Virus record (IMG/VR): IMGVR_UViG_3300029955_000075
Location: 1-37,916 of that record
Origin: a virus
Strand: one strand, 5' to 3'
Length of the DNA stretch: 37,916 nucleotides
Numbering within the stretch: position 1 is the stretch's first letter; every line of letters begins with the position of its first letter. This document shows, piece by piece, positions 29,963-37,916 of the stretch. The position numbers were made by a program, and so were the translations under genes. The notes beneath the pieces are model-generated. The model was not told where the DNA came from and made no database searches. It saw only the letters and a program-made list of their open reading frames with translations.

Positions 29963-30394
29963 ATGTCGTCTATTTCCTCCGCTAACGCCGTATTCATGCT
30001 CGGCGTCACCGGCCTGTTTGCCACGCCTCAGCAACTGCAGGGCTTCGACGTTGACGATGCATTCGACGCCGAAGGTCTTGACGTCGCTGAAACCAAGATC
30101 GGCGTTGATGGCATTCTGTCGGCTGGCTTCGTCTTTACCATCGCCCCCACCACCATCGCTTTGCAGGCCGATAGTCCCTCGGTGTCGCTGTTCGAGGCTT
30201 GGTACACCGCCGAACGCGCCGCCCAGGACAAATACTTTGCCTTTGGGCAAATCCTGCTTCCTAGCATTGGCCGGTCATATACTTTGGTCAACGGCGTCCT
30301 GAAAAAGTATACGCCGTTTTCCTCGGCCAAGAAGATGTTGCAGCCCCGGTCATTCACCATTGACTGGGAAAGCATCATCGGAGCGGCCATCTAA
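29963..30394 (+). CDS. Tail tube protein, DUF3277 family
   Basis: The 143-residue protein has the DUF3277 start (SISSANAVFMLGVTGLFATP, QQLQGFDVDDAFDAE), then ETKIGVDGILSAGFVFTIAP and LQADSPSVSLFEAWY. It polymerises into the tube inside the sheath. It follows the sheath gene directly and its stop overlaps the chaperone start. Confidence 0.92.
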   Translation: MSSISSANAVFMLGVTGLFATPQQLQGFDVDDAFDAEGLDVAETKIGVDGILSAGFVFTIAPTTIALQADSPSVSLFEAWYTAERAAQDKYFAFGQILLPSIGRSYTLVNGVLKKYTPFSSAKKMLQPRSFTIDWESIIGAAI

Positions 30395-30888
30395 TGGCCC
30401 GCAAGGTTCTGACCGTCGTTATTTCGGCTGACGGGCGCGACAAGGGGAAGCACTTCCTCATCCGCGAAATGCCGGTGCGTCAGTCCGAATATTGGGGAAT
30501 GCGCGTTCTGTCTGCCATGGCGTTGTCGGGGGTGGAAGTCCCCGATGACATCGCTACTTCGGGCCTGGCAGGCGTTGCGGCTTTCGGCATTCGGGCCGTC
30601 ATGGGTTCGTTCGGCAAGCCGGAAATGCGGGAATTGCTGGACGAAATGCTGTTCAGTTGCGTATCGGTCATTCCCGATCCTGCAAAGCCCCATATCGTGC
30701 GCGGTGCAGGCGCTCTGCCTGAAATCCGCCCAGTTGGCGCTTTGCAGGAAGATGACATTGAAGAACTGGCGACGATGGCCCAATTGCGCCGCGAGGTGCT
30801 GTTGATGCACCTGGATTTTTTGCCGCCCGCCGTCCGCTCTCCCTTGGAGCACATTCTGGGGGCGTCGGGAAGTTCGCAGAATACGTAA
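30394..30888 (+). CDS. Tail assembly chaperone (short product)
   Basis: The 164-residue protein (MARKVLTVVISADGRDKGKH, REMPVRQSEYWGMRVLSAMA) has the N-terminal strand pair and helices of myophage tail chaperones, and lies between the tube and tape measure as they always do. It coats the tape measure while the tube grows. A GGGGG run near its end allows a longer form (next entry). Confidence 0.82.
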   Translation: MARKVLTVVISADGRDKGKHFLIREMPVRQSEYWGMRVLSAMALSGVEVPDDIATSGLAGVAAFGIRAVMGSFGKPEMRELLDEMLFSCVSVIPDPAKPHIVRGAGALPEIRPVGALQEDDIEELATMAQLRREVLLMHLDFLPPAVRSPLEHILGASGSSQNT

Positions 30889-31040
30889 ACGTTCCTGCCG
30901 CTATCGGGGCCGTGGTGTCAACTCGGATGGCTACGCTGTCCGAGCTTGACACCGTTTACGGCGCTGAAGACCTATATGACATGCTCGAAATAATCAGCGT
31001 TGACGCTCACAACAATCGAGTGGCGAATAAGAGGGATTGA
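30394..31040 (+). CDS. Tail assembly chaperone, predicted -1 frameshift product
   Basis: At 30858-30862 zero frame reads CTG GGG GCG. A -1 slip on GGG continues as GGC GTC GGG AAG and stays open to the TGA at 31038, giving 215 residues in place of 164. The new tail (VVSTRMATLSELDTVYGAED, DMLEIISVDAHNNRV) looks like the second chaperone part in related phages. This is the usual G/GT arrangement. No separate start with a good ribosome site is seen for the downstream part. Frameshifting itself is inferred. Confidence 0.6.
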
Positions 31041-31042
31041 CC

Positions 31043-32932
31043 ATGGCCGGTGATGTGATCGATAGATTGGTCGTTCTTCTGAACCTTGATCCTAAAGGCT
31101 TCACTGACGGTCAAAAAGAGGCTGTGAAGTCTCTGAAAAAGACCGAAGGCGAGGCCACTAAAACCGCCAAGAACATGCAGGCGGAAGGAAAAAAGGCTGG
31201 TGAGTTCTTCTCGGGCATCAAAACCCAAGTCCTGGCCCTCGGTGCCGCCTTCCTCGGCACGGCTGCGATCACGTCCTTTGCCAATCACATCACGGCTTCG
31301 GACGCGGCGCTAGGACGGCTGGCAACCAACGTCGGCATGTCCACCGAAGACCTTTCCGCGTGGGAAGGTGCCGCCGTCCGCGCTGGCGGCTCCGCTGCAG
31401 CCATGGACGCCACGCTCAAGGGCATGACTGCCCAGATGCAAGAGTTCCGATCCAAGGGCACCCTATCGCCCGAAATGCAGTTCAGCCTTGCGCAGTCTGG
31501 CATTGATCCGAACAAGTACCTCGCCGCCACCACAACCAATGTGGAACGGCTGGCGATGGCCGCTAAGGCTTTCAAGGGCATGGATGCGCCTCGTGCGCAG
31601 ATGCTCGGTAAGGGGCTTGGGTTTGACGAAGGAACCATCAACCTGTTGCTCAAGGGCGACGATGCCGTTGCTGCCCTGGTGGCGCGTCAGAAGGAACTGA
31701 ATGCAGTATCCAAGGCCGATACCGACGCTGCGATTGCTCGGGAAAATGCTTATAGCGATCTGACGGACACGTTCCAGGGCTTAGGTCGAACCATCCTCAC
31801 CGATGTTAGCCCGGCCATTGTGTCTCTGTTGGGCGAGTTTCAGAAGTGGGCGCAGGAAAACCGCGCCTGGATTGAGACTGGAATTGTTGACGGTATTAAG
31901 GATTTTGGCACATACATTCGCTCTGTCGATTGGGCGGCGGTAGGACAGGGCATCTCTGACTTTGTGCATGGGGCCAATTCAGCCGCTAAAGCTGTTGGCG
32001 GATGGAAGACGATTGCCGAGGGTCTATTCCTCATTTGGACGGGCGGAAAGCTGGCTGCGATGCTATCGGGCGTGTCTGCCCTGGCATCGGGAATGCTGGT
32101 GGCATTTGGGCCTGTCCAGCTCATGGTGGCTGGTATCGCTGCGTCTATTGCGGCGATCTCTTATGCCCGTGACCATGAGGACGAATGGCGGGCCAAATTC
32201 GACAATAAGGCCATAGGCGCGTTTCAGAAATCGGGACTAATGCCTGCGCCCAAGGGGCTAACGCCAGCCCAACAGGCATACGTTGCGAATGGTGGCGTTG
32301 CTCACTCTGCTGTTGCGGCTCTCATCGCCAGCGGCGAGGGAGATTACAACAGCGTCAATCGGGGCAAGGCTGGAGGATATAAATCCGGCACAGAAGACCT
32401 TGAAAACATGACCCTCGATCAAGTCATGATGGCGCAGAAGGTTGGCAAGTTCAACGCGGCTGGCCGTTATCAGATGATCAAGGGCACTCTTTCCGAGGCC
32501 GTAACCGCTCTTGGACTGAACGGTAAGGACAAGTTCAGCAAGGAAACTCAGGACAAAATCTTTTCTGAATATTTAGTGACGATCAAGCGCAAGGCTCTGG
32601 GGGACTATATCAGCGGCAAAAGCAATGACATAGACGCCGCTGTTAAATCCGCCGCTCAAGAATGGGCAAGCGTTGCTGATCCCGCTACTGGCAAGAGCTA
32701 TTATGCGGGCGTTGGAAACAATAAAGCTTCCATTTCATTGCAGCAGATGACCTCCGCCTTGCAACAGTCTAGAGCACAGAATATGGCTTCAAACACCAAC
32801 TCCAGCGAAGTCAACATCCAAAATCTGCATCTAACTACGACTTCGAATGATCCCTACGATCATGCGGCCAGTGTGATGGATGGCCTTAAACAATACAACA
32901 TGGCATCGCAGGCAAACTATGGGACTAGCTGA
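31043..32932 (+). CDS. Tape measure protein with lysozyme-like domain
   Basis: The 629-residue protein sets tail length and travels into the cell with the DNA. The N terminus (VIDRLVVLLNLDPKGFTDGQ) and following coiled coil are typical, and hydrophobic segments (about 325-380) could cross the inner membrane. Residues about 425-535 resemble a muralytic domain of the lambda endolysin/GH104 type: IASGEGDYNSVNRG with probable catalytic Glu432, and AAGRYQMIKGT. It would open the peptidoglycan during entry. I start at 31043, which has GAGGG upstream, not at the TTG two codons earlier. Confidence 0.88.
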   Translation: MAGDVIDRLVVLLNLDPKGFTDGQKEAVKSLKKTEGEATKTAKNMQAEGKKAGEFFSGIKTQVLALGAAFLGTAAITSFANHITASDAALGRLATNVGMSTEDLSAWEGAAVRAGGSAAAMDATLKGMTAQMQEFRSKGTLSPEMQFSLAQSGIDPNKYLAATTTNVERLAMAAKAFKGMDAPRAQMLGKGLGFDEGTINLLLKGDDAVAALVARQKELNAVSKADTDAAIARENAYSDLTDTFQGLGRTILTDVSPAIVSLLGEFQKWAQENRAWIETGIVDGIKDFGTYIRSVDWAAVGQGISDFVHGANSAAKAVGGWKTIAEGLFLIWTGGKLAAMLSGVSALASGMLVAFGPVQLMVAGIAASIAAISYARDHEDEWRAKFDNKAIGAFQKSGLMPAPKGLTPAQQAYVANGGVAHSAVAALIASGEGDYNSVNRGKAGGYKSGTEDLENMTLDQVMMAQKVGKFNAAGRYQMIKGTLSEAVTALGLNGKDKFSKETQDKIFSEYLVTIKRKALGDYISGKSNDIDAAVKSAAQEWASVADPATGKSYYAGVGNNKASISLQQMTSALQQSRAQNMASNTNSSEVNIQNLHLTTTSNDPYDHAASVMDGLKQYNMASQANYGTS

Positions 32933-33576
32933 TGGCAAACGGTCTTCCTAACCTGCTGAATAACCCGCTGGGAACGGTTAACGCGGTGTCGCTGCTTGTA
33001 GCCGATGCTGCGCTGATCTACAGCCTGTTCAACAAACCGCAATGGGGCGTCTATCTCAACGGCAGCCCCGCCATCATCCCTGATAGCATCGTCGGCGTCG
33101 AGTACAAGCATGATTGGCGGAATGCCACCGCTCCCCAGGGACAGGGGGCTTTTGCCGATTACAACAAGGTTCAGACGCCTTTTGAAGCTCGCGTCACCAT
33201 GACCAAAGGTGGCCCGATTGAAGAACGCCAAGCCTTTCTGACGGCATGTGAGGCGGCGGCAGGCTCGCTCGACCTCTACACCATTGTCACACCCGAAATC
33301 TCGTACCAGAGCGCCAACATCACCCATTACGATTACCGGCGCACTTCGCACAACGGCGTCACGATGCTGACGGTTGATCTCTGGCTTGAGGAAGTCCGCG
33401 TCACCGGCACGGTTGCCTATGCCAACACACAGCAGGCGAGCGGGGCCGGGCAGGTCAGCGACGGCACGGTTCAGCCCCAGACGCCAACGCCAGCCCAGGC
33501 CGCGACAGCCCAGGTAGCGCCATCGCCTCCCGATCTCGCGGGCACGGGCTTTACACTCGGGGGCTTTGTGCAATAA
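32932..33576 (+). CDS. Baseplate protein, Dit-like N-terminal domain
   Basis: The 214-residue protein has KPQWGVYLNGSPAIIPDSIV and GVEYKHDWRNATAPQGQGAF, then YNKVQTPFEARVTMTKGG, characteristic of the Dit-like phage tail protein group. A Pro/Ala/Gln-rich tail (PQTPTPAQAATAQVAPSPP) follows. It begins on the last base of the tape measure stop. Confidence 0.82.
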   Translation: MANGLPNLLNNPLGTVNAVSLLVADAALIYSLFNKPQWGVYLNGSPAIIPDSIVGVEYKHDWRNATAPQGQGAFADYNKVQTPFEARVTMTKGGPIEERQAFLTACEAAAGSLDLYTIVTPEISYQSANITHYDYRRTSHNGVTMLTVDLWLEEVRVTGTVAYANTQQASGAGQVSDGTVQPQTPTPAQAATAQVAPSPPDLAGTGFTLGGFVQ

Positions 33577-33890
33577 TGCAAATCATCCCGATTGCCGATG
33601 TCTATTCGCAGACGCTCAATGTCACCCTAGCGAATCAGTCCTGCACAATAAACCTATACCAGACAACTAATTACGGCCTGTTCTGTGACCTCTACGTTAA
33701 CAACGTCTTGATCATCGGGGGCGTTATTTGTCAGAATCTCAACCGCATCGTGCGAGACACCTACCTTGGATTCGTTGGCGACCTGACCTTTCTGGATAAC
33801 CAAGGCCAGAATGACCCTTCGTCGCCGGGCCTTGGGACGCGATTTTCCCTATGCTATTTGAGCGCGAGTGACCTGAACGGGGCCGGATGA
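33576..33890 (+). CDS. Baseplate plug protein
   Basis: The 104-residue beta-rich protein (MQIIPIADVYSQTLNVTLAN, VNNVLIIGGVICQNLNRIV, DLTFLDNQGQNDPSSPGLG) matches the small phage baseplate plug family. It closes the inner baseplate near the hub. Overlaps neighbours by one and four bases. Confidence 0.85.
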   Translation: MQIIPIADVYSQTLNVTLANQSCTINLYQTTNYGLFCDLYVNNVLIIGGVICQNLNRIVRDTYLGFVGDLTFLDNQGQNDPSSPGLGTRFSLCYLSASDLNGAG

Positions 33891-34771
33891 TGGGATCGTT
33901 TACGCAAAAACTGATCACCCTGACATTCAAGCTCGGAACCGGCACCTTTGGTGAGACTGGCTCGAATATTGTCACTTTTTCCGGCCTGCGCTGTACGGTC
34001 CAGATTGTGGCGGCTGGCGGACCTTCAATGGGTCAAGCCAGCATCCGCATTTTCGGCCTAACCATGTCGCAAATGAACAGCCTATCAAGCGTGGTCCGTC
34101 AAGCCGATGGACAGATTGCGACGCGGCTTAACTCAATCCAGATCACGGCGGGCGATAGTTCATCAATGCCTGTGATTTTCCAGGGTCAAGTGACATCGGC
34201 CATTATCGACATGTCCGGTATGCCAGACACGGCAATGGTCTTTGCGGCTCACGCGGGCGCGTTTGAGGCCATCAAGATTGTTCCGGCCTCCAGCTATCCG
34301 GGTGCCGCTGATGCGGCTGTTATCCTCGCCACCCTGGCCCAGCAGAACGGATACGCATTCGAAAACAATGGCGTTTCCGTCCTGCTATCGACGCCGTACT
34401 TTTCCGGCTCCCCCCGCGATCAGATGCTGGCTTGTGTCCGCGCCGCTGGCATCGAATGGAATGGCCTTGATAATGGCACTCTGGCAATCTGGCCTAGGGG
34501 TGGGTATCGCGGGCAGGCAAACAACGTGCCGCTGATTTCAGCCGCTACCGGGATGATCGGCTATCCGGTCAATCGGGATTACGCCATCACCGTTCGGACC
34601 CTGTTCAACCCGCAGGTTTTGAACGGCCAAGTCTTCGAAATTCAGAGCAGCCTTGCGTATGCGAACGGCAAATTCATCGCCCATGAGATAGCCCACGATA
34701 TTTCTTGCGAAATGCCAGGGGGGCCATGGTTCTCAACCTTCACCGGGACGCCTCTCAATGCCCAATCCTAA
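33887..34771 (+). CDS. Baseplate hub protein
   Basis: The 294-residue protein has the hub-type N-terminal barrel (KLITLTFKLGTGTFGETGSN, TVQIVAAGGPSMGQASIRIF, GLTMSQMN) and a later LFNPQVLNGQVFEIQSSLAY strand region. Related to gp27/gp44-type hubs that join tube and spike. Overlaps the spike gene by 14 bases. Confidence 0.82.
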   Translation: MMGSFTQKLITLTFKLGTGTFGETGSNIVTFSGLRCTVQIVAAGGPSMGQASIRIFGLTMSQMNSLSSVVRQADGQIATRLNSIQITAGDSSSMPVIFQGQVTSAIIDMSGMPDTAMVFAAHAGAFEAIKIVPASSYPGAADAAVILATLAQQNGYAFENNGVSVLLSTPYFSGSPRDQMLACVRAAGIEWNGLDNGTLAIWPRGGYRGQANNVPLISAATGMIGYPVNRDYAITVRTLFNPQVLNGQVFEIQSSLAYANGKFIAHEIAHDISCEMPGGPWFSTFTGTPLNAQS

Positions 34772-35528
34772 CGGCGGCAACAGCTTCACCGGCTTCCAGA
34801 AGGTCAATTCTTCTGGGAATGAGTTCAATACTCAGGACTTCTTTGTCCGGTCGATCCTGGCAAAGGTTCGCACGGCAATTCCGGTCAAAGTCATGGCCGT
34901 CACCAACTCAGGCGCAGACATACCGGCGGGCTATGTGGACATTCTGCCGCTTGTGAACCAAGTGGACGGCCTCGGAAACTCGCAGACCCATGGCACCATT
35001 TATAAATGCCCGTATTTCCGGCTTCAGGGCGGTTCGAATGCCGTCATTCTTGACCCGCAAGTTGGGGACATCGGACTAGCCTGTTTCGCTGATCGGGACA
35101 TATCCAGTGTCCTCGCCACGCAAGGGCAAGCCAATCCCGGCAGCGGGCGCACGTTCGACATGGCAGATGGGGTTTATGTCGCTGGGTTTCTGGGCCAGAC
35201 GCCAACTCAGTTTGTGCAGTTTTCGACAACGGGAATTTCGGTTGTGTCGCCGGTCAAAATCACGCTTACGGCCCCGCTTGTTGAGGTTGATGCTTCTACC
35301 TCATTCACCGTCAACTCGCCGCAATCAACCTTCAGTGGGGCAGTTACGATTGAGGGGCTTTTGACCTTCCTGGCTGGCATCGTTGGATCAACGGCAAGCG
35401 GGGTATCTGCGATGATCACGGGCGCAATTCAGTTCATTGGCACCTTGACCAGCAACGGCAAGGCCATTGACAGCACCCACGTTCACACTTCCGAAACTCC
35501 CGGAACTCCGACGAGCCCGCCGCTATGA
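34758..35528 (+). CDS. Membrane-puncturing spike, Gp138 family
   Basis: The 256-residue protein has an OB-like N-terminal domain (AKVRTAIPVKVMAVTNSGAD, IYKCPYFRLQGG, DIGLACFADRD) and a beta-helical needle (SPVKITLTAPLVEVDASTSF, VTIEGLLTFLAGIV). It ends near HVHTSETPGTPTSPP, the His-x-His site that holds iron in phage spike tips. A trimer pierces the outer membrane. Confidence 0.9.
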   Translation: MPNPNGGNSFTGFQKVNSSGNEFNTQDFFVRSILAKVRTAIPVKVMAVTNSGADIPAGYVDILPLVNQVDGLGNSQTHGTIYKCPYFRLQGGSNAVILDPQVGDIGLACFADRDISSVLATQGQANPGSGRTFDMADGVYVAGFLGQTPTQFVQFSTTGISVVSPVKITLTAPLVEVDASTSFTVNSPQSTFSGAVTIEGLLTFLAGIVGSTASGVSAMITGAIQFIGTLTSNGKAIDSTHVHTSETPGTPTSPPL

Positions 35529-35878
35529 CGACATCTCTATACCTGACCACCGGGCCTTGGGATTTGGTAGCTGACGCTTCCGGCAACATCGCCGTTTGCT
35601 CGGAGCCATACCGCCTCGCTCAGGACGCCGCCACGGCCATTCGAACATGGCTTGGCGAGGTCTTTTATGACACTACCCAGGGCATTACCTATGCCCAATT
35701 TCTCAGCGTGACGAATGCCTCGGCCAATGCCATCCGCGCTCAAATGGTGGCTGCCGCCGAAGCTGTGCCGGGCGTGGTTTCGGCTAAGGTCTTCTTCTCC
35801 AGCGTCTCCGGGCGAGTTCTCACCGGGCAAGTCCAAGTGACTGACGGCTCTGGAGCGGTATCAGTCGCCAGTTTCTAG
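35525..35878 (+). CDS. Baseplate wedge protein, gp25/gpW-like
   Basis: The 117-residue protein (TGPWDLVADASGNIAVCSEP, RLAQDAATAIRTWLGEVFYD, TTQGITYAQFL) belongs to the small baseplate wedge group. It joins the spike complex and sheath to gpJ. Starts in an ATGA overlap. Confidence 0.85.
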   Translation: MTTSLYLTTGPWDLVADASGNIAVCSEPYRLAQDAATAIRTWLGEVFYDTTQGITYAQFLSVTNASANAIRAQMVAAAEAVPGVVSAKVFFSSVSGRVLTGQVQVTDGSGAVSVASF

Positions 35879-35886
35879 GGGCATCT

Positions 35887-37305
35887 ATGACCTACACAAC
35901 GAATGTTCCCGCGCCGGTTTTTGGTGCATCGGGATTTATTGCGCCGACTGAAGCCCAAATCCTGACTGGCGTTTGGGCCGATTCCCAGGCGGCTTTCGGC
36001 GGCACCCTCAATGAAAGCCTGACCACCCCACAGGGACAGCTTGTCACGTCCGAGACGGCCATCATTGGCGATTGCAACGACCAATTCCTAGCCCTGGCGA
36101 ACGGCGTTGATCCCGCCTATGCCGCCGGTCGAATGCAGGATGCTATCGGGAGGATTTATTATCTGACCCGCATTGCCGCATCTTCGACGGTTGTGACTGC
36201 AACATGCTCAGGGTTAATCAATACGCCTATTCCGGTTGGGGCGCAGGCCCAGGACCAGGCGGGCAACCTCTATCTCTGTACCGAGGCCGGGACCATTCCT
36301 GCCGGGGGAAGCATTAATCTAACCTTTGCTTGCGCCACCACCGGCCCGATTGCATGCCCTATCGGCTATCTCAGCGCGATCTATCAGGCAATCCCAGGCT
36401 GGGATAGCATCACGAATGCGGCTGCCGGGGTGCTTGGAAGCAATGTTGAAACCCGCGCTGAATTTGAGTTTCGCCGGTATAATAGCGTTGCGGCCAATGC
36501 CCTCGGCTCGGCTCCGTCGATCCTTGGAGCGGTCCTTAATGTTCCGGGCGTTCTTGACGCCTATGTTCTGGACAATCCCCTTTCGGTCACGTCCGGGGCG
36601 TCGTTTACTGGCTCGATCACTGGCACCACGCTAACTGTATCCGCAGTTGCATCCGGCACTCTGGCAGTCGGTCAAACTGTGGTCGGAACGGGCGTTGCAC
36701 AAAGCACCCTGATCTCTGGTCTTATTTCCGGCACAGGCACGACTGGCACATATCAGGTTAGCGTCTCGCAATCCGTTGGATCAGAGGCCCTTATATCGGC
36801 GGTTGGTGGATTTCAGCTTGTGCCCAACAGTACATATGTCGCCGCCTATGGCGGATTGGCTCAATCGGTAGGGCAAGCTATCTGGTCTAAGAAGTCCCCC
36901 GGAAGCAATTACAACGGCAATACAACTGTGACCGTCACAGACGCCGCCAGCGGGTACAACCCGCCCTATCCGAGCTATTCCGTCACCTTCGAAATTCCAA
37001 CCCCCACGCCGGTCCTATTCGCGGTTTCGCTCCAGAATAATTCGAGCGTCCCATCTAATGCCGTGGCACTTGTGCAAGCGGCGATCATCCAGTCCTTCAC
37101 CGGCGGCGATAATGGCCCCAGAGCTCGCATTGGCAGTTGGATTTTCGCATCGCGCTTCTATGCCAACATTGCCGCGCTTGGCTCCTGGGCCTCGATCTAT
37201 TCGGTATTGCTCGGCGTTGGCGCTGCAAATCAAACGTCTGTCTTGATGCAGATTAATCAGGTGCCGACGATCTCTGCGTCTAATATCAGCGTGGTCTTTT
37301 CGTAA
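35887..37305 (+). CDS. Baseplate J-like wedge protein with one inserted repeat
   Basis: The 472-residue protein matches baseplate J/Mu gp47: an N-terminal domain (AQILTGVWADSQAAFGGTLN, LTTPQGQLVTSETAII), the core with ETRAEFEFRRYNSVAANALG and SAPSILGAVLNVPGVLDAYV, and the C-terminal VTFEIPTPTPVLFAVSLQNN. One ~65-residue Gly/Thr module (about 237-307) is inserted after AYVLDNPLSVTSG. It forms the wedge that triggers contraction. RBS is modest (AGGGGC). Confidence 0.9.
   Translation: MTYTTNVPAPVFGASGFIAPTEAQILTGVWADSQAAFGGTLNESLTTPQGQLVTSETAIIGDCNDQFLALANGVDPAYAAGRMQDAIGRIYYLTRIAASSTVVTATCSGLINTPIPVGAQAQDQAGNLYLCTEAGTIPAGGSINLTFACATTGPIACPIGYLSAIYQAIPGWDSITNAAAGVLGSNVETRAEFEFRRYNSVAANALGSAPSILGAVLNVPGVLDAYVLDNPLSVTSGASFTGSITGTTLTVSAVASGTLAVGQTVVGTGVAQSTLISGLISGTGTTGTYQVSVSQSVGSEALISAVGGFQLVPNSTYVAAYGGLAQSVGQAIWSKKSPGSNYNGNTTVTVTDAASGYNPPYPSYSVTFEIPTPTPVLFAVSLQNNSSVPSNAVALVQAAIIQSFTGGDNGPRARIGSWIFASRFYANIAALGSWASIYSVLLGVGAANQTSVLMQINQVPTISASNISVVFS
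36595..36807 (+). repeat. Single repeat module in the gpJ gene
   Basis: Encodes [20 protein letters not shown] then QTVVGTGV and ISGTGTTGTYQVSVSQS, the same module as in the cement and sheath genes. It interrupts the core of gpJ between recognisable family segments. Confidence 0.8.
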
Positions 37306-37916
37306 TGCAAGACGTTGAAAGCACAGTGCTCAGTCAGTTCGCCAACAGTCCCACGCTGATGGCATTGATTGGAAGCATCAACGCCGCAATTGATCCATCG
37401 GTCAACATCGACGCCTTTTACAATGACATCTGGAACATCGCTACAGCCCAGGGCTATGGCCTCGATTTATGGGGCCGGATTGTTGGCGTCAATCGCGTTC
37501 TGACCGTCGCTGGAGGAAAAACCCTCGGGTTCGAAGAGGCCGGAACTGTCTCAGCCGATCCATTCGGGCAGTCGGCATTTTATGCGGGGCAGCCGGCAAC
37601 GTCAAACTATGCGCTTTCTGACACAGCATTTCGCACGCTGATCATGGCGAAGGCCCTAACTAACATATCGAATTGCACGATCGGCACTTACAATACGCTG
37701 TTGACGCTGCTTTTTTCCGATCAGGGCAACGCCTATGTCACCGATACAGGCGGCATGAATGCGCGGCTGACTTTCGAATTCACGCTTCAAGCTTACCAGA
37801 TTGCCATTCTGAAGCAATCAGGCGCACTCGCCCCGCCGACTGGCGTCCTATTCGAAATCATGGACCTTGATCTTCCCTACAGCTTTGGTTTCGCTGAGGC
37901 TGGCACTTGTTCTGCT
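37305..37916 (+). CDS. Tail protein, DUF2612 family (partial, runs off the window)
   Basis: The frame starts on the last base of the gpJ stop (TAATG) and is open to the window end, 204 codons. It reads IDAFYNDIWNIATAQGYGLD and LWGRIVGVNRVLTVAGGKTL, followed by FEEAGTVSADPFGQSAFYAG, the DUF2612 pattern of baseplate-fibre connector proteins equivalent to gpI. The C terminus and any fibre genes lie beyond the window. Confidence 0.85.
   Translation, partial: MQDVESTVLSQFANSPTLMALIGSINAAIDPSVNIDAFYNDIWNIATAQGYGLDLWGRIVGVNRVLTVAGGKTLGFEEAGTVSADPFGQSAFYAGQPATSNYALSDTAFRTLIMAKALTNISNCTIGTYNTLLTLLFSDQGNAYVTDTGGMNARLTFEFTLQAYQIAILKQSGALAPPTGVLFEIMDLDLPYSFGFAEAGTCSA

Overview
The window is a large piece of a tailed double-stranded DNA phage or prophage genome with a contractile tail (myovirus morphology). 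About three quarters of it is a rightward virion operon whose families usually travel together: TerS, TerL, a DUF1073-type portal, an SPP1 gp7-like head protein, a DUF2213 prohead protease, a cement protein, a DUF2184 major capsid protein, a DUF4054 head-tail protein, a gp12-like tail terminator, a DUF3383 sheath, a DUF3277 tube, a tail chaperone, a tape measure, and a baseplate hub, spike, wedge, J and DUF2612 set. The moderately high GC, the codon choice and the style of the small early genes suggest an alphaproteobacterial host. That is an inference from sequence style and not a database result. No lysis cassette or tail fibre is visible; the window stops inside the DUF2612 gene.

Layout. 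1-8.1 kb: rightward early genes packed with ATGA/TAATG overlaps (zinc-motif protein, C5 DNA methyltransferase, VRR-NUC nuclease, DnaB helicase, replication protein fused to an HNH domain, RNA ligase, several small unknowns). 8.0-9.7 kb: leftward cluster of three tiny genes, a small serine recombinase and its upstream partner. 9.7-12.9 kb: rightward accessory genes (ribbon-helix-helix protein, a cut-down GIY-YIG-like fragment, a pentapeptide-repeat protein, small unknowns), with a 0.5 kb hairpin-rich non-coding stretch holding a tRNA 3' half. 12.9-14.35 kb: mostly non-coding. It has a consensus promoter plus terminator framing a candidate small RNA, tRNA-like elements (one with a 34-nt anticodon loop), one leftward gene with a near-perfect sigma70-type promoter, and one intact tRNA-Thr(TGT). 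14.35-37.9 kb: packaging, head, tail and baseplate genes, interrupted at 19.4-20.7 kb by a four-gene leftward moron operon with its own promoter.

How it works together. The early block supplies replication (DnaB plus an initiator or loader-like protein), DNA modification, nuclease and RNA repair. The late block builds procapsids (portal, gp7-like, DUF2213 protease with an acidic scaffold-like tail, cement, capsid), connects head to tail (DUF4054 through gp12-like), and makes the contractile tail and cell-puncturing baseplate. The tape measure carries a lysozyme-like domain that probably opens the cell wall.

The most unusual observations are: (1) a ~60-residue Gly/Thr/Ser-rich repeat module shared by three unrelated virion proteins (cement, sheath and gpJ); (2) a methyltransferase gene whose +1 frame is open for ~250 codons and reads like a second known phage protein; (3) a -1 frameshift arrangement in the tail chaperone at a GGGGG run; (4) a cluster of structured RNAs and tRNA-like elements upstream of the terminase; (5) a leader RNA closed by a 12-bp helix ahead of the replication gene; (6) a possible internal start for a scaffold protein inside the protease gene.
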